From: an uncultured Planctomycetota bacterium
Lineage (GTDB): Bacteria > Planctomycetota > Brocadiia > CAIUPP01
Assembly (NCBI GenBank): GCA_903901045.1
Contig: CAIUPP010000054.1
Location: 53,057 to 117,056 of the forward strand
Length of the DNA: 64,000 nucleotides
Reading direction: 5' to 3'
In this document: one piece after another, positions 44,726 to 52,934 of the stretch
Position numbering within the stretch: position 1 is the stretch's first letter
Layout: each line of letters starts with the position of its first letter
Position numbers and translations under genes: made by a program
The notes under the pieces: model-generated
Database searches by the model: none
What the model was told of the DNA's origin: nothing
Seen by the model: the letters and a program-made list of their open reading frames with translations, nothing else

Positions 44726-46186
44726 GTGAAGAAGGGCCTCTGCGTTCCTGGCTGCGCGGTGCTCATTCTCCTCCTGCTCACCGGAAGCACTGCTTTCCGG
44801 GGAGAGCAGGTGCTCTCGGCGGCGCCTGAAAGCGCCCAAACCGGTACGCCCTCGAATCAGATGTCGTGGGGCCCCAGTTTGGAAGGCGCGGTCAAGGGCA
44901 CCCTTACTCTCACGACCGATGACTTTCTGGCCGTGCCGCAGGCCGTGGCGGCCGAGGCTGGGCTGCAAGGCGCATCGCAATTCGCCGTCGCGAAGGAAGC
45001 TCCCACAGTGGACCTAGCTTTGTGCGGCGGCCTTGAAATGAACAAGGCGCTGCACCCCTGGTGGTCCGCATGGGGTGACATCTGCGTCGCGCGCGATGGC
45101 TGCGTCTACTCAGGTGTGGGCGACCACGGCGACGAGGCGGCGGGAACCTCGGAGCTTTATCTCTACCGGTGGGATCCGAAGACGAAGCAGTATTCGCGGC
45201 TCCTCGATGTTAATCGTCTGGTCAAGCGCGAGAACGGGGAGCCGACCTTCTCAAAGATTCATGCGCGGATCGAAGAGGGAGCGGACGGCCGCATCTACTT
45301 CACGGCCACGATCGACAACGGAGCTGCAGCCGGCGACCCCAAGTACAAGTGGTCGGACGTCCTGCCAGGTGGGCAGCTTTACGCGTACGACCCCGGAACC
45401 GACCGGACCGAGATTGTCGTCAACCTTCCGGCGCGACGGTGCTCGACCGCCAGTCGCCTGGATTCGCGGCGCAACATCTGGTGGTGCAACCTGGACGGTG
45501 ACAAGACTGACGCGATGTGGGCTTACAACCTGACGACGAAGAAGGAAGTCTTTCGCGGGCCGGATGGGTCGGTGAAGATGAACCGGAACTTCGCATTGGC
45601 ACGGGATGGCGCAGTGTATTTCAACGGGAAGGATTCATTCATCTGGAAGGTCGACCCGGAGACGAGCGCTATGAACCCGACCAAGTCTCAGTTTCCGAGG
45701 GAACAGTTCATGCGATGCTCCACCGACCAGAACGAGGCGGGGGACATCTACGGCGTCACAGTTCCCGACGGCATGAAGACCAAGGAGTTCAACCTGTTCC
45801 GCTACAATGTCCAAGCCGACACGCTGGAGTTGCTGGGCAAGGAATTGACCTCTGGGCACTACACAACCGCGTGCGTGATGTCGCCCGATGGAAGATATGT
45901 CTACTATGTCCCTGGCGCGCCCGGAGTCCCGGTGGTGCAATACGACATTGCTCGGAATCAGCGCAAGGTAATTGCCTTTCTTGGCGAAGCGGTCGAGAAG
46001 CGCACCAGATATATCGTAGGAACCGTGTTCGGACTGAAGATGAGCGCCGATGGCTCAACGCTCTACGGCCACACTAACGGATACTCGTACCAGGGGGAGA
46101 AGCCGGTCGGGGAGGTAGAATTGGCGAAGGTCGGTTGGTCCGTCGTCTCATTTGTCGCCATTCACATTCCGGCAGCAGAGCGGTAG
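44726..46186 (+). CDS. secreted beta-propeller protein (GTG start)
   Basis: 486 residues with signal peptide (KKGLCVPGCAVLILLLLTGS) and propeller-like units: WGDICVARDGCVYSGVGDHG, KIHARIEEGADGRIYFTATI, RLDSRRNIWWCNLDGDKTDA, VMSPDGRYVYYVPG. It shares length and the KIHx.(I)xE..xxxYF core with the protein before it, so the two look like paralogues. The GTG start follows AAAGGGAAGATC. Unknown activity; the Arg/His/Tyr-rich central strands could form a lyase site (inference). Confidence 0.7.
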   Translation: MKKGLCVPGCAVLILLLLTGSTAFRGEQVLSAAPESAQTGTPSNQMSWGPSLEGAVKGTLTLTTDDFLAVPQAVAAEAGLQGASQFAVAKEAPTVDLALCGGLEMNKALHPWWSAWGDICVARDGCVYSGVGDHGDEAAGTSELYLYRWDPKTKQYSRLLDVNRLVKRENGEPTFSKIHARIEEGADGRIYFTATIDNGAAAGDPKYKWSDVLPGGQLYAYDPGTDRTEIVVNLPARRCSTASRLDSRRNIWWCNLDGDKTDAMWAYNLTTKKEVFRGPDGSVKMNRNFALARDGAVYFNGKDSFIWKVDPETSAMNPTKSQFPREQFMRCSTDQNEAGDIYGVTVPDGMKTKEFNLFRYNVQADTLELLGKELTSGHYTTACVMSPDGRYVYYVPGAPGVPVVQYDIARNQRKVIAFLGEAVEKRTRYIVGTVFGLKMSADGSTLYGHTNGYSYQGEKPVGEVELAKVGWSVVSFVAIHIPAAER

Positions 46187-46234
46187 AGGCGTTGGAACGC
46201 TCAAAGAGGTTGCGCGAACAGGGAGCGGAGTGGT

Positions 46235-47128
46235 ATGAAACCTATCACGGTAGCGTCAGTTGCGACACGCAATCGGGTCGGCGAGCAAGAGAAGAGCATC
46301 GCCAATATAAGAGAGTGGTGCCGCCGCGCCAAAGGAAGAGGGGCGGAACTGGCCGTATTTCCCGAGCTGAGCGTCAGTGGCTATGTGCATCATGAAGTCA
46401 CTTGGGATCTGGCAGAACGGATTCCCGGCCCTTCCACTGACAAGCTCACAGGCGTGGCGGCCGACCTCGGCATGGTCATCTGTTTCGGCATTCTGGAGCG
46501 CGACGCGGATGTGACGTATAACACACAGGTCTTGGTGAATGCAGCCGGGGTCATCGGCAAGCAGCGCAAAATCCACATGCCGGGGAACGAATATCTATAT
46601 TGGCGAGGCGGATTCGAGGTCGAGGCATTCGACATCGGCAAGGCCCGGATCGGGATATCGATCTGTTACGACTCCCTCTTCTCCGAGCTTGCGAGGTCGC
46701 TGTATTTCAAAGGAGCGGAGGTACTCGTCATGCCCTTCGCTTATAACTCAAAACCGAGAGCGCATTTCCCGGAAGAAGATATCCAGGGTCTGTGTTTTCG
46801 CGCGAGTTGCTATACCAACGGATGCTATGGGATTGTCTGCAACAATGCGGGCAGCCGCGGGAGGAACAAATGGGAACCGAAAGGGAGGAAGTTCCCCGGC
46901 TGGGCGGGGGTCTTCGGTCCGGAAGGGGAGGTCGTAGCATTCACTCGAGATAAGGGAAACGGCGAAGCGATGGTCGTAGCGACGCTCGACCCGAAGAAGG
47001 TCGCCAAGCGCAGGAGGGACACCTACTTTATTCCTCGGTGCCTGCGTCCGGAGGTGTATGTCCAGATCAATGAGAGCGATCAGACGGGAAGAGGCCGCCC
47101 GAACGCTCAAACGGCTGAGACGCTATAG
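46235..47128 (+). CDS. carbon-nitrogen hydrolase (nitrilase superfamily)
   Basis: 297-residue cytoplasmic amidase-type enzyme with the full Glu-Lys-Cys set: Glu44 in VFPELSVSGY, Lys112 in KQRKIHMPG and Cys144 in ISICYDSLFS. A second Glu in the family is probably in the downstream FPEEDIQG. Such enzymes hydrolyse amides, N-carbamoyl groups or nitriles. Start ATG 46235 has GGAG about 7 nt upstream. It lies in the sugar operon, directly before a creatininase-like gene, so an amide or carbamoyl group on the sugar is a reasonable substrate (inference). Confidence 0.87.
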   Translation: MKPITVASVATRNRVGEQEKSIANIREWCRRAKGRGAELAVFPELSVSGYVHHEVTWDLAERIPGPSTDKLTGVAADLGMVICFGILERDADVTYNTQVLVNAAGVIGKQRKIHMPGNEYLYWRGGFEVEAFDIGKARIGISICYDSLFSELARSLYFKGAEVLVMPFAYNSKPRAHFPEEDIQGLCFRASCYTNGCYGIVCNNAGSRGRNKWEPKGRKFPGWAGVFGPEGEVVAFTRDKGNGEAMVVATLDPKKVAKRRRDTYFIPRCLRPEVYVQINESDQTGRGRPNAQTAETL

Positions 47129-47208
47129 CTGAGCAACCGGTGTGCCGTACGGGAGCGGATGAATGTGGGATTCATAGCCGGGCAATGGGCCCCGCTAAGG
47201 AGGGAAAG

Positions 47209-48042
47209 ATGACAACCGAAGTGCGATATCATATGCTGCGTCCCGCTCAGATCGTCGCGCGCCGGCGGGAATGCCCCGTCGCGTATATTCCGCTGGGGAC
47301 GCTGGAATGGCACGGCCCGCAGAACCCCGTCGGAGCGGATACGCTGCAGGCGGAGGGGCTGGCGATACTAAGCGCGCAGAAGGGGGGCGGGCTGGTCTTT
47401 CCCCCGCTGTACTACGGCGAGAACCGGCTGGAAGCGCTGATGGAGGCCAACGCGGAGGACCGCGACATGATCGCCAAGGGGATGGACCTGCCGCCCGAGA
47501 ACTTCGGGGCGGACCGGCAGCCGTTCAGCGTGATGGAGCAGGCGCTGAACTACCAACGGTTGCTCCTGCACATCCTTGCTGAAGTGGAGACGCTCGGCTT
47601 CAAGGTGGGAGTGCTCGTCGCCGGGCATTACCCCCTGATTGACCACGCGCGCGCGGCCGTCCTCCTGTTCAACAAGCGCGAGTACTCGCGGCGCTTCGGT
47701 CTGCTCGGCTGGGCCTGCGTGGACTACCTGATGGTGCGGGACCGCTACCCGAACGCCGGCGACCATGCCGGTGGGTGGGAAACTTCGCACTGCATGGCGC
47801 TGCACCCGCAGACGGTGGACCTGGCTGCACTGCCGCCGCGCGGTGAGAAGTACGTCGGGATCGGCTGGTACGCCATCGACCCGCACGACTCGAACCCCCA
47901 GCTTGGCCGCGAGACGATGGAGTACGCCGCCGAGAAGATTGTTGGCGAGGTCAAGCGACGGCTCGACAACCGCGACCACTACACCAGCCATGGCTTGAGC
48001 CTCGGCGAGGGGCCATCGCAGTCGCCTCGGTCAGTGGGATAG
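47209..48042 (+). CDS. creatininase-family metal-dependent amidohydrolase
   Basis: 277-residue enzyme with the creatininase metal site: IPLGTLEWHGPQNPVGADTL (Glu33, His35, Asp44), VAGHYPLIDHAR and GDHAGGWETSHCMALHP (Glu and His). Family members open cyclic amides or cleave formamides (creatininase, FAPy deformylase, MftE). The C-terminus is low-complexity. ATG 47209 has AGGAGGG 4 nt upstream. It follows the nitrilase by 80 nt. A second member with different sequence lies at 49055-49864. Confidence 0.86.
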   Translation: MTTEVRYHMLRPAQIVARRRECPVAYIPLGTLEWHGPQNPVGADTLQAEGLAILSAQKGGGLVFPPLYYGENRLEALMEANAEDRDMIAKGMDLPPENFGADRQPFSVMEQALNYQRLLLHILAEVETLGFKVGVLVAGHYPLIDHARAAVLLFNKREYSRRFGLLGWACVDYLMVRDRYPNAGDHAGGWETSHCMALHPQTVDLAALPPRGEKYVGIGWYAIDPHDSNPQLGRETMEYAAEKIVGEVKRRLDNRDHYTSHGLSLGEGPSQSPRSVG

Positions 48043-48054
48043 GTTCCAGACGCA

Positions 48055-48144
48055 ATGAAACTCTGCTGCCTTTGCCTTATCTTTCTGCTCATCGGTTCGC
48101 TGGCGGCCGAGGGCACAATTCAGAATATGGGCGCGCCCAAATGA
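48055..48144 (+). CDS. 29-codon frame with signal-peptide-like start
   Basis: ATG 48055 to TGA 48142-48144 encodes KLCCLCLIFLLIGSLAAEG and a short tail NMGAPK. The first 20 residues look exactly like a signal peptide, and the stop overlaps the ATG of the next gene in the usual ATGA way. No clear Shine-Dalgarno is present. It is either a small exported peptide or the two ends of a larger secreted gene joined by an internal deletion. The second idea fits the other deletion scar at 30825. Confidence 0.4.
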   Translation: MKLCCLCLIFLLIGSLAAEGTIQNMGAPK

Positions 48145-48986
48145 AGTTTCTCGCTGGATGTCTTGCCCTGCTTAGTATCGTCCCCTGCCTCTTCGCAGGT
48201 GCGGCGTCAGAGGCAACTCCTCCGCCTGCGCGGCGTATTCGTGTCTTGTTGCTGGGTGACAGCACCGTCCTGGGGTCCATGCCCCGTCTGGTTGCGCCCA
48301 ATGCGGACCATTTGGAAAGGATCGTTGAGAAGCTCCTGGCGGCTGAAACGAACCTTCCCCCCGTTGAGGTGATCAATAAAGGAGTTGACGGAGGCAGCAT
48401 CCGAAGTCTGCTGGATTCGCAGTATGAGAAGGAGGTAGCGCAACTTCCAGGGCACAAACTGGACTTCATCTTCATACGGTACGGGCTCAACGATGCCCGC
48501 ATTGCCAATCCGGAGACCGAATTCCCGAAGGCCTACCATGAACTGATCGCCCGGCTGCGAAAGGACCAGCCGAATGCGTTGATTACCCTGGAGACCAGCA
48601 TCCGGTTCGATACCCCGGCGCCTTTTCCCTCTGCCGAGAAGATGAATAAGCTTACGTGCGAGGTAGCCGCTTCGGAGAAGCTGCCTCTTCTCGACACGCA
48701 TGCCTTGTTTGAGAAAGAAGTTGAAACTCAGGGGCTTCCGGCATTGACCTACCGCCGCGTGAAACTGGATCAGATTCCCGAAAAGCAGCGGTCATTATTG
48801 CCGAAGGAATCGCTGGCTTTCCCGGGTTATGTGGTCGTCCTGGATAACACGCTGGACGTTCAGTTCCGCAATATTCCCGGCTGGTTCGACCGCCACCCCA
48901 ACCTGGCCGGCTACCACGTGATCGCGGACGGAATCGCCAAATATCTCGCGCCGAAGATTCGGGAGCGCGTCAACGCCCCCGAGTAA
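48141..48986 (+). CDS. secreted SGNH/GDSL hydrolase
   Basis: 281-residue exported esterase-like protein. Signal peptide KFLAGCLALLSIVPCLFAG is followed by VLLLGDSTVLGS (block I Ser), NKGVDGGS (block II), RYGLNDAR (block III Asn) and FDRHPNLAGYHVIADG (block V Asp/His). It likely removes acyl groups from a glycan. It is the last gene of the 14-gene rightward operon and faces the creatininase gene of the next operon across 68 nt. Confidence 0.83.
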   Translation: MKFLAGCLALLSIVPCLFAGAASEATPPPARRIRVLLLGDSTVLGSMPRLVAPNADHLERIVEKLLAAETNLPPVEVINKGVDGGSIRSLLDSQYEKEVAQLPGHKLDFIFIRYGLNDARIANPETEFPKAYHELIARLRKDQPNALITLETSIRFDTPAPFPSAEKMNKLTCEVAASEKLPLLDTHALFEKEVETQGLPALTYRRVKLDQIPEKQRSLLPKESLAFPGYVVVLDNTLDVQFRNIPGWFDRHPNLAGYHVIADGIAKYLAPKIRERVNAPE

Positions 48987-49054
48987 TCGTTCAGTCGGAA
49001 GATTCTTTTCGGCGGAGAATGCCGGGACGGTCAAGTTCAGCTGGCACGGGCTAT

Positions 49055-49864
49055 TCAGCCTTCGGAGTAGCTTTGAGTCGGATCCTTGCCGGCCCAGGCG
49101 TCGCGCCACTGCGCCATTGGGGCGGCGGTGCGCGCAATCGTGTCGGCGATCCGCTTCAGTGTCGCCATGCCCTGCTCGACGTCCACCCTGCCCCGGAACG
49201 TGCCGTGATGGCTGGCGTGCGTCGCCAGCGATCCCACGGTGGCCCCGGTCGCCTGGACCTCTATCAGGGCCTCCAGCCCGGGAATCGGGGGCTGGTTTGG
49301 CGGGTTCCACGCCTCCGGACGGATGCTCATAGTCTCGCCGAGGAACTTCGCCGCCGCGGCGCACATGGAGGCTTCCCAAGCCGCTCCTGCCTGCTCACAT
49401 TCCTTGCGTCCGTTGTCCGGCATGCGCAGAAGCCCGAAGAAGGCCAAGGGCACGGCCGTCTCCTCGAAGAACTCGCGCGCCAGGCGCATTAGCGGAATGC
49501 CCGGCCCGTGGAGCTGCACGAGGTATATCCGGTGGAACCCGCAGCGCAGCAGTTGGTCGCAGACCATGCGCGTGTAGCGCGTTTCCATGTCCATGGTCAT
49601 TGAGACCGTCGGGACCGAGTACTTGGTGCCGCCGGGCCAGGTGTAGGAGATGGTGTCGAAAACCGTTCCGTGCATTGCCGGTGCGGCCATCCGGCAGACC
49701 GCTTCAGCGACGACCGTATCCGTTCCGAGCGGCAATTGCGGACCGTGCATCTCCATCGATCCCACGGGCAAGATCGCGATGTCATCGCCGGAATGGACTC
49801 GATCCATGACTTCCGGGCCGGTGAGGTCGCGCGCCATGCAAGCCCAAGGCTTTGTGCGCTTCAT
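49055..49864 (-). CDS. creatininase-family metal-dependent amidohydrolase
   Basis: 269-residue enzyme of the creatininase family: LPVGSMEMHGPQLPLGTDTV gives Glu38, His40 and Asp49 of the metal site, and LVQLHGPGI stands for the usual NGHGGN strand. A histidine-rich part, ATHASHHGT, and the GATVGS segment fit the C-terminal half. ATG 49864 follows AGGAG by 9 nt; 49894 upstream adds KDHSEETLS. It is the third gene of an operon with a URO-D-like protein and a LacI regulator. Confidence 0.85.
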   Translation of the reverse strand: MKRTKPWACMARDLTGPEVMDRVHSGDDIAILPVGSMEMHGPQLPLGTDTVVAEAVCRMAAPAMHGTVFDTISYTWPGGTKYSVPTVSMTMDMETRYTRMVCDQLLRCGFHRIYLVQLHGPGIPLMRLAREFFEETAVPLAFFGLLRMPDNGRKECEQAGAAWEASMCAAAAKFLGETMSIRPEAWNPPNQPPIPGLEALIEVQATGATVGSLATHASHHGTFRGRVDVEQGMATLKRIADTIARTAAPMAQWRDAWAGKDPTQSYSEG

Positions 49865-49890
49865 TGATAGCGTCTCCTCTGAATGGTCTT

Positions 49891-50913
49891 TCAAGGCGGC
49901 GCCGCGGATTTGCGGATCAACAATTCCCCGCCAATCAGCGTTCGAACCGGCACATTCTTCCCCGCCAGCACGTCCAATAACGTTTGGAAGGCGATGCGTC
50001 CGACATCATACCAGTACGGGTGCCAGGAGGTCAGCGCCGGCTGGAGGTCCAGGCCGAAGGGGGCGCCGTCGAAACCGACCACGGACACCTGCTCGGGTAC
50101 CCGGACTCCCTGCTCCCCCAGGTCGCGCAGAAGGCGCGCCGCGCGGAAGTCGTTGGCGGCGATCAAGGCCGTCGGCCGTTCCGTAGGCCGGCGCGCGGCG
50201 AACTCCGCCGCGTAGGATTTGAAGTCGTCAGATGCCGCCGCGACGACGCGGCCCGAGACGCCTGCAGCACGGACTTGCGCCATGAAACGCTCGCCGCGCT
50301 CCTGCGTGGGAACGTGGACGACTTGTTGGGCCAGGAACTCAAATCGGCGGTGGCCCAGGTCGTACAGATATTGGAAAAGGGCGTCGATGCCTGCGCCGTT
50401 GTCCGCCTCCACCGTCGGAGACTTGCAGTCCGGCTGCGGGCTGGCCACGCAAACGACCAGCGGCGCGAGTTGCCGAATCGCGTCGTAGTTGGCGTTGGAG
50501 ACGCCCCAGATCAGAATGCCGTCAAGTGGGATTTCGGACAGTGCGGCGGGGAATAGCCCTTTCCGGAAAGCTTCGTGTTCAATCCGCCAGGAGGTAATGA
50601 CCGCGTTGCTCTCCACCGAGGCGGCATGGATGCCTGCCTGCAGTTCCTGTTCGATGTGACTCGCCGGCATCTCCGGCGGGGGGGCGGTCACGACTACACC
50701 AATAGTTCGGTGGGCCGTGCCGGGGCGTCGCGAGCGCAAACGCGCCCGTGAACTGGCCACTGCGTTCGGGACAAATCGTTGCTCGGAAACGACTTGCGTG
50801 ACGCGTTTGGCCAAATCGGGGCTTACGTAGCAGGCACCGGAAAGCACGCGGCTGACCGTGGCCGTCGAGGTACCCGCAAGGCGCGCAATTTCGCGGATCG
50901 TCAGGCTGGTCAT
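49891..50913 (-). CDS. LacI-family transcriptional regulator
   Basis: 340-residue repressor paralogous to the one at 27348. HTH: IREIARLAGTSTATVSRVLS. The hinge reads NAVASSRARLRSR, where the usual intercalating Leu of AxxL is Arg. The effector domain has DLGHRRFEFLAQQ and SVVGFDGAPFGL. Start ATG 50913 has GGGAG 5 nt upstream and overlaps the URO-D stop. Its likely sites are the GTAACGCTTAC operators at 52034 (its own operon) and 55769 (inference from position). Confidence 0.88.
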   Translation of the reverse strand: MTSLTIREIARLAGTSTATVSRVLSGACYVSPDLAKRVTQVVSEQRFVPNAVASSRARLRSRRPGTAHRTIGVVVTAPPPEMPASHIEQELQAGIHAASVESNAVITSWRIEHEAFRKGLFPAALSEIPLDGILIWGVSNANYDAIRQLAPLVVCVASPQPDCKSPTVEADNGAGIDALFQYLYDLGHRRFEFLAQQVVHVPTQERGERFMAQVRAAGVSGRVVAAASDDFKSYAAEFAARRPTERPTALIAANDFRAARLLRDLGEQGVRVPEQVSVVGFDGAPFGLDLQPALTSWHPYWYDVGRIAFQTLLDVLAGKNVPVRTLIGGELLIRKSAAPP

Positions 50914-51926
50914 GTCCACTCCCGGGCGGTTTCGCACATGGCCTTAATGTTCTCGCCGCGGATGGTGGCCACGCGGTGATGGCAGTTGGCCACGATATAG
51001 CCGCCGCAACCGGCGAATAGACGCAAGTTCTCGCGCACACAGTCACGCACTTCCGTCGGAGTGCCGAAACTGAGCAGGCGCTGGACGTCGATTCCTCCGT
51101 AGAAGGCGATCTTCCCGCCAAACTCCCGGGCAATCGACGCCGCGTCCATGTTCCGTGCCGTGGTCTGAAACACCAGCAGCCCGTCGATGCCGATTTCGAT
51201 GAAGTCCGGCAGCAGTTCCCTGACATTCCCGCAGGAGTGAAATAGAACCGGCAGGCGGTTGCGGTGGAGCAATGCCACCTGCTGCGCGAGATAGGGCTTG
51301 ATGAGTTTTCTCCAGAGATCCGGGGCGAACAGCAGGTTCTCCTGGCTGGCGTAGTCATCCCCCAGCCATGCCACGTCGCAGTTGCCGCGAGCGGCGCGCA
51401 AGCCGCGCGCGAGCGCTTCCATGTAGAATTGATGATGGCGCGCTACGAACGCTTCGAAGACCGCCGGTTGCGTGTACATCTTGACCAGCGCCTCTTCCAT
51501 CCCGAAGGCGATGCACGCGCCCCAGAATAGCGGCGACCAGCAGTGGCCCAAAACGAGCGCGTGCTCCGGCCAGCGTTGCCGGGCAGCCTGAAAGTCCTCC
51601 CACTCCCAATCCTTCGGGGTCAGCCATTCCGCCGCTTCGACCGCTGCGACGCTCTGAGCGTACCGCAAGACGCCCCCGGCGAAACGGTCCGTGTGGGCGC
51701 GCTCGGCTTCTGGATTGGATTGCGACATCGAGTCAGGGTAACGCACACTCACCCAGCGCAAGTCAGTCCCTAGGAAATCCTGAACGGCTTCCGCATCGGC
51801 GCAGCCGCGTTTGGAGCGGAAGTACTCTAGTAGTTCCGGCCAGACCGTTCCTTCCATGAGATCGAAGGGGGGCCGGTCGGTCGGTTCGAATCTGAGACTG
51901 GCAAGCACCCTCTGGCGCGAGGTCAT
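50910..51926 (-). CDS. URO-D-family protein (methyltransferase-like)
   Basis: 338-residue URO-D-like TIM barrel. It starts MTSRQRVLASLRFEPTDRPP, the family's standard N-terminus. VLFHSCGNVRELLPDFIEIG carries HxCGN, which binds zinc in methylcobamide:thiol methyltransferases, and AWLGDDYASQENLLFAPDLW is the substrate loop. No corrinoid or methyltransferase partner is nearby. ATG 51926 has GGAG 7 nt upstream. The promoter at 52051-52079 drives this gene, followed by the LacI and creatininase genes. Confidence 0.85.
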   Translation of the reverse strand: MTSRQRVLASLRFEPTDRPPFDLMEGTVWPELLEYFRSKRGCADAEAVQDFLGTDLRWVSVRYPDSMSQSNPEAERAHTDRFAGGVLRYAQSVAAVEAAEWLTPKDWEWEDFQAARQRWPEHALVLGHCWSPLFWGACIAFGMEEALVKMYTQPAVFEAFVARHHQFYMEALARGLRAARGNCDVAWLGDDYASQENLLFAPDLWRKLIKPYLAQQVALLHRNRLPVLFHSCGNVRELLPDFIEIGIDGLLVFQTTARNMDAASIAREFGGKIAFYGGIDVQRLLSFGTPTEVRDCVRENLRLFAGCGGYIVANCHHRVATIRGENIKAMCETAREWT

Positions 51927-52033
51927 GGCTGCGCTCCAGCGACCAGGCCGAATAACGCCAGTAAGGCAGGGGGGCATTCAGTTTCCCTATTCCTCGGGCT
52001 TGACATAAAAGCTCCACCGTGATAGCGTTTCTT

Positions 52034-52044
52034 GTAACGCTTAC
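52034..52044 (-). promoter_or_regulatory. LacI-type operator A
   Basis: Perfect palindrome GTAACGCTTAC in the half-site sense (TGTAAGCGTTACA on the minus strand, 13 bp at 52033-52045). It covers the predicted transcript start of the URO-D/LacI operon. The same 11-mer is present at 55769-55779 with the same distance to the -10. Confidence 0.75.
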
Positions 52045-52050
52045 ATAGAG

Positions 52051-52079
52051 ATGTTACATGGGCAATGTTCTCCTGTCAA
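52051..52079 (-). promoter_or_regulatory. sigma70-type promoter A of the URO-D/LacI/creatininase operon
   Basis: On the minus strand: perfect TTGACA (52079-52074), a 17-nt spacer, TAACAT (52056-52051), then six bases to operator A. Confidence 0.8.
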
Positions 52080-52102
52080 GCAGGGTGCCTCCGGAGTATA
52101 CT
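52073..52102 (+). promoter_or_regulatory. possible promoter of the amidohydrolase operon
   Basis: CTGTCA (52073-52078), an 18-nt spacer, TATACT (52097-52102). Its -35 overlaps that of the opposite promoter A. Confidence 0.5.
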
Positions 52103-52157
52103 ATTCGGGCGCTCTTGAACGGCAAGAGATTCGGAATGCTTTGTGGGATATGACGCT

Positions 52158-52934
52158 ATGCATGCCCTGAATTTCCTCGACTGCAACTGCGGAGTCGGCC
52201 CGTGGGCGGGGGGCTCTGGTGCGAGGTATGGCGACTCGGTCGCGACTCTGTTGGGGAAGATGGACTCCTTGGGTATCGCCGAGGCATGCCCCTATGCGCT
52301 GTCCGAGTACGAGGGGAACGCCGGAAGCGGGAACGCGGAACTGGCCGAGGCGCTTCGCGGGCAGCCGCGCCTGCACCCGGTCTTGGTCGTTGGCCCGAAC
52401 GCCTGCGGCGAGTTTCTCTCGGCGCGCGATCTTCCGGCTCGCATGAGCGCGTGCGGCGCGCGGATGGCGCGACTCCCCCTGGGGCCGTTTACCGCCATGA
52501 AGGAACTGGAGGTTCGGCTCATCGAGGATCTGCTTGACGAGATGAACCTTCGGCGGATCCCGCTGCTGATCGACTGTATTGCCTCCATCGATCAAGCCCC
52601 GCTCGATCCTCTGATCGAAATCCTCAGCACATGGCAGAACATCCATGTCATCCTGAGCTTCCCGAAAGTCGAGGCGGGGGAGCGCCGGCTCTTCTACCTT
52701 TGGGAACGGTTCAACAACTTTCATGTGGAGTTGGCGGGCTACCAAGGACTCGGGATGATCGAGGACGTGTCCCGCCGATTTGGCGGCAGCCGCATCATCT
52801 ATGGGAGCCGTTACCCGCACTTCACGCCGATGCAGTCCATGCTGCAGGTCATCTACAGCGCGGTGGAGCCATCCGTGAAACAGGAAATCGCCGGCGGAAC
52901 GCTGCGGCGTGTGCTGGGGGAGGTTGTGTCATGA
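52158..52934 (+). CDS. amidohydrolase-2-like TIM-barrel protein
   Basis: 258-residue protein of the metal-dependent amidohydrolase fold: NFLDCNCGVGPW at the N-terminus, then LVVGPNACGEFLSARDLP, IPLLIDCIASID and IIYGSRYPHFTPMQSML. The HxH metal motif of strand 1 is replaced by DCNCG, so its metal site is unusual. Start ATG 52158 is preferred over GTG 52143. It overlaps the next gene by 4 nt (ATGA); the two may form a heteromer with one active and one altered subunit (inference). Confidence 0.7.
   Translation: MHALNFLDCNCGVGPWAGGSGARYGDSVATLLGKMDSLGIAEACPYALSEYEGNAGSGNAELAEALRGQPRLHPVLVVGPNACGEFLSARDLPARMSACGARMARLPLGPFTAMKELEVRLIEDLLDEMNLRRIPLLIDCIASIDQAPLDPLIEILSTWQNIHVILSFPKVEAGERRLFYLWERFNNFHVELAGYQGLGMIEDVSRRFGGSRIIYGSRYPHFTPMQSMLQVIYSAVEPSVKQEIAGGTLRRVLGEVVS

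Noticed and set aside
48987..49054. Possible coding remnant (FFSAENAGTVKFSWHG) between convergent genes
   Set aside because: It is only about 20 codons with no start or matching stop structure, so chance is a sufficient explanation.
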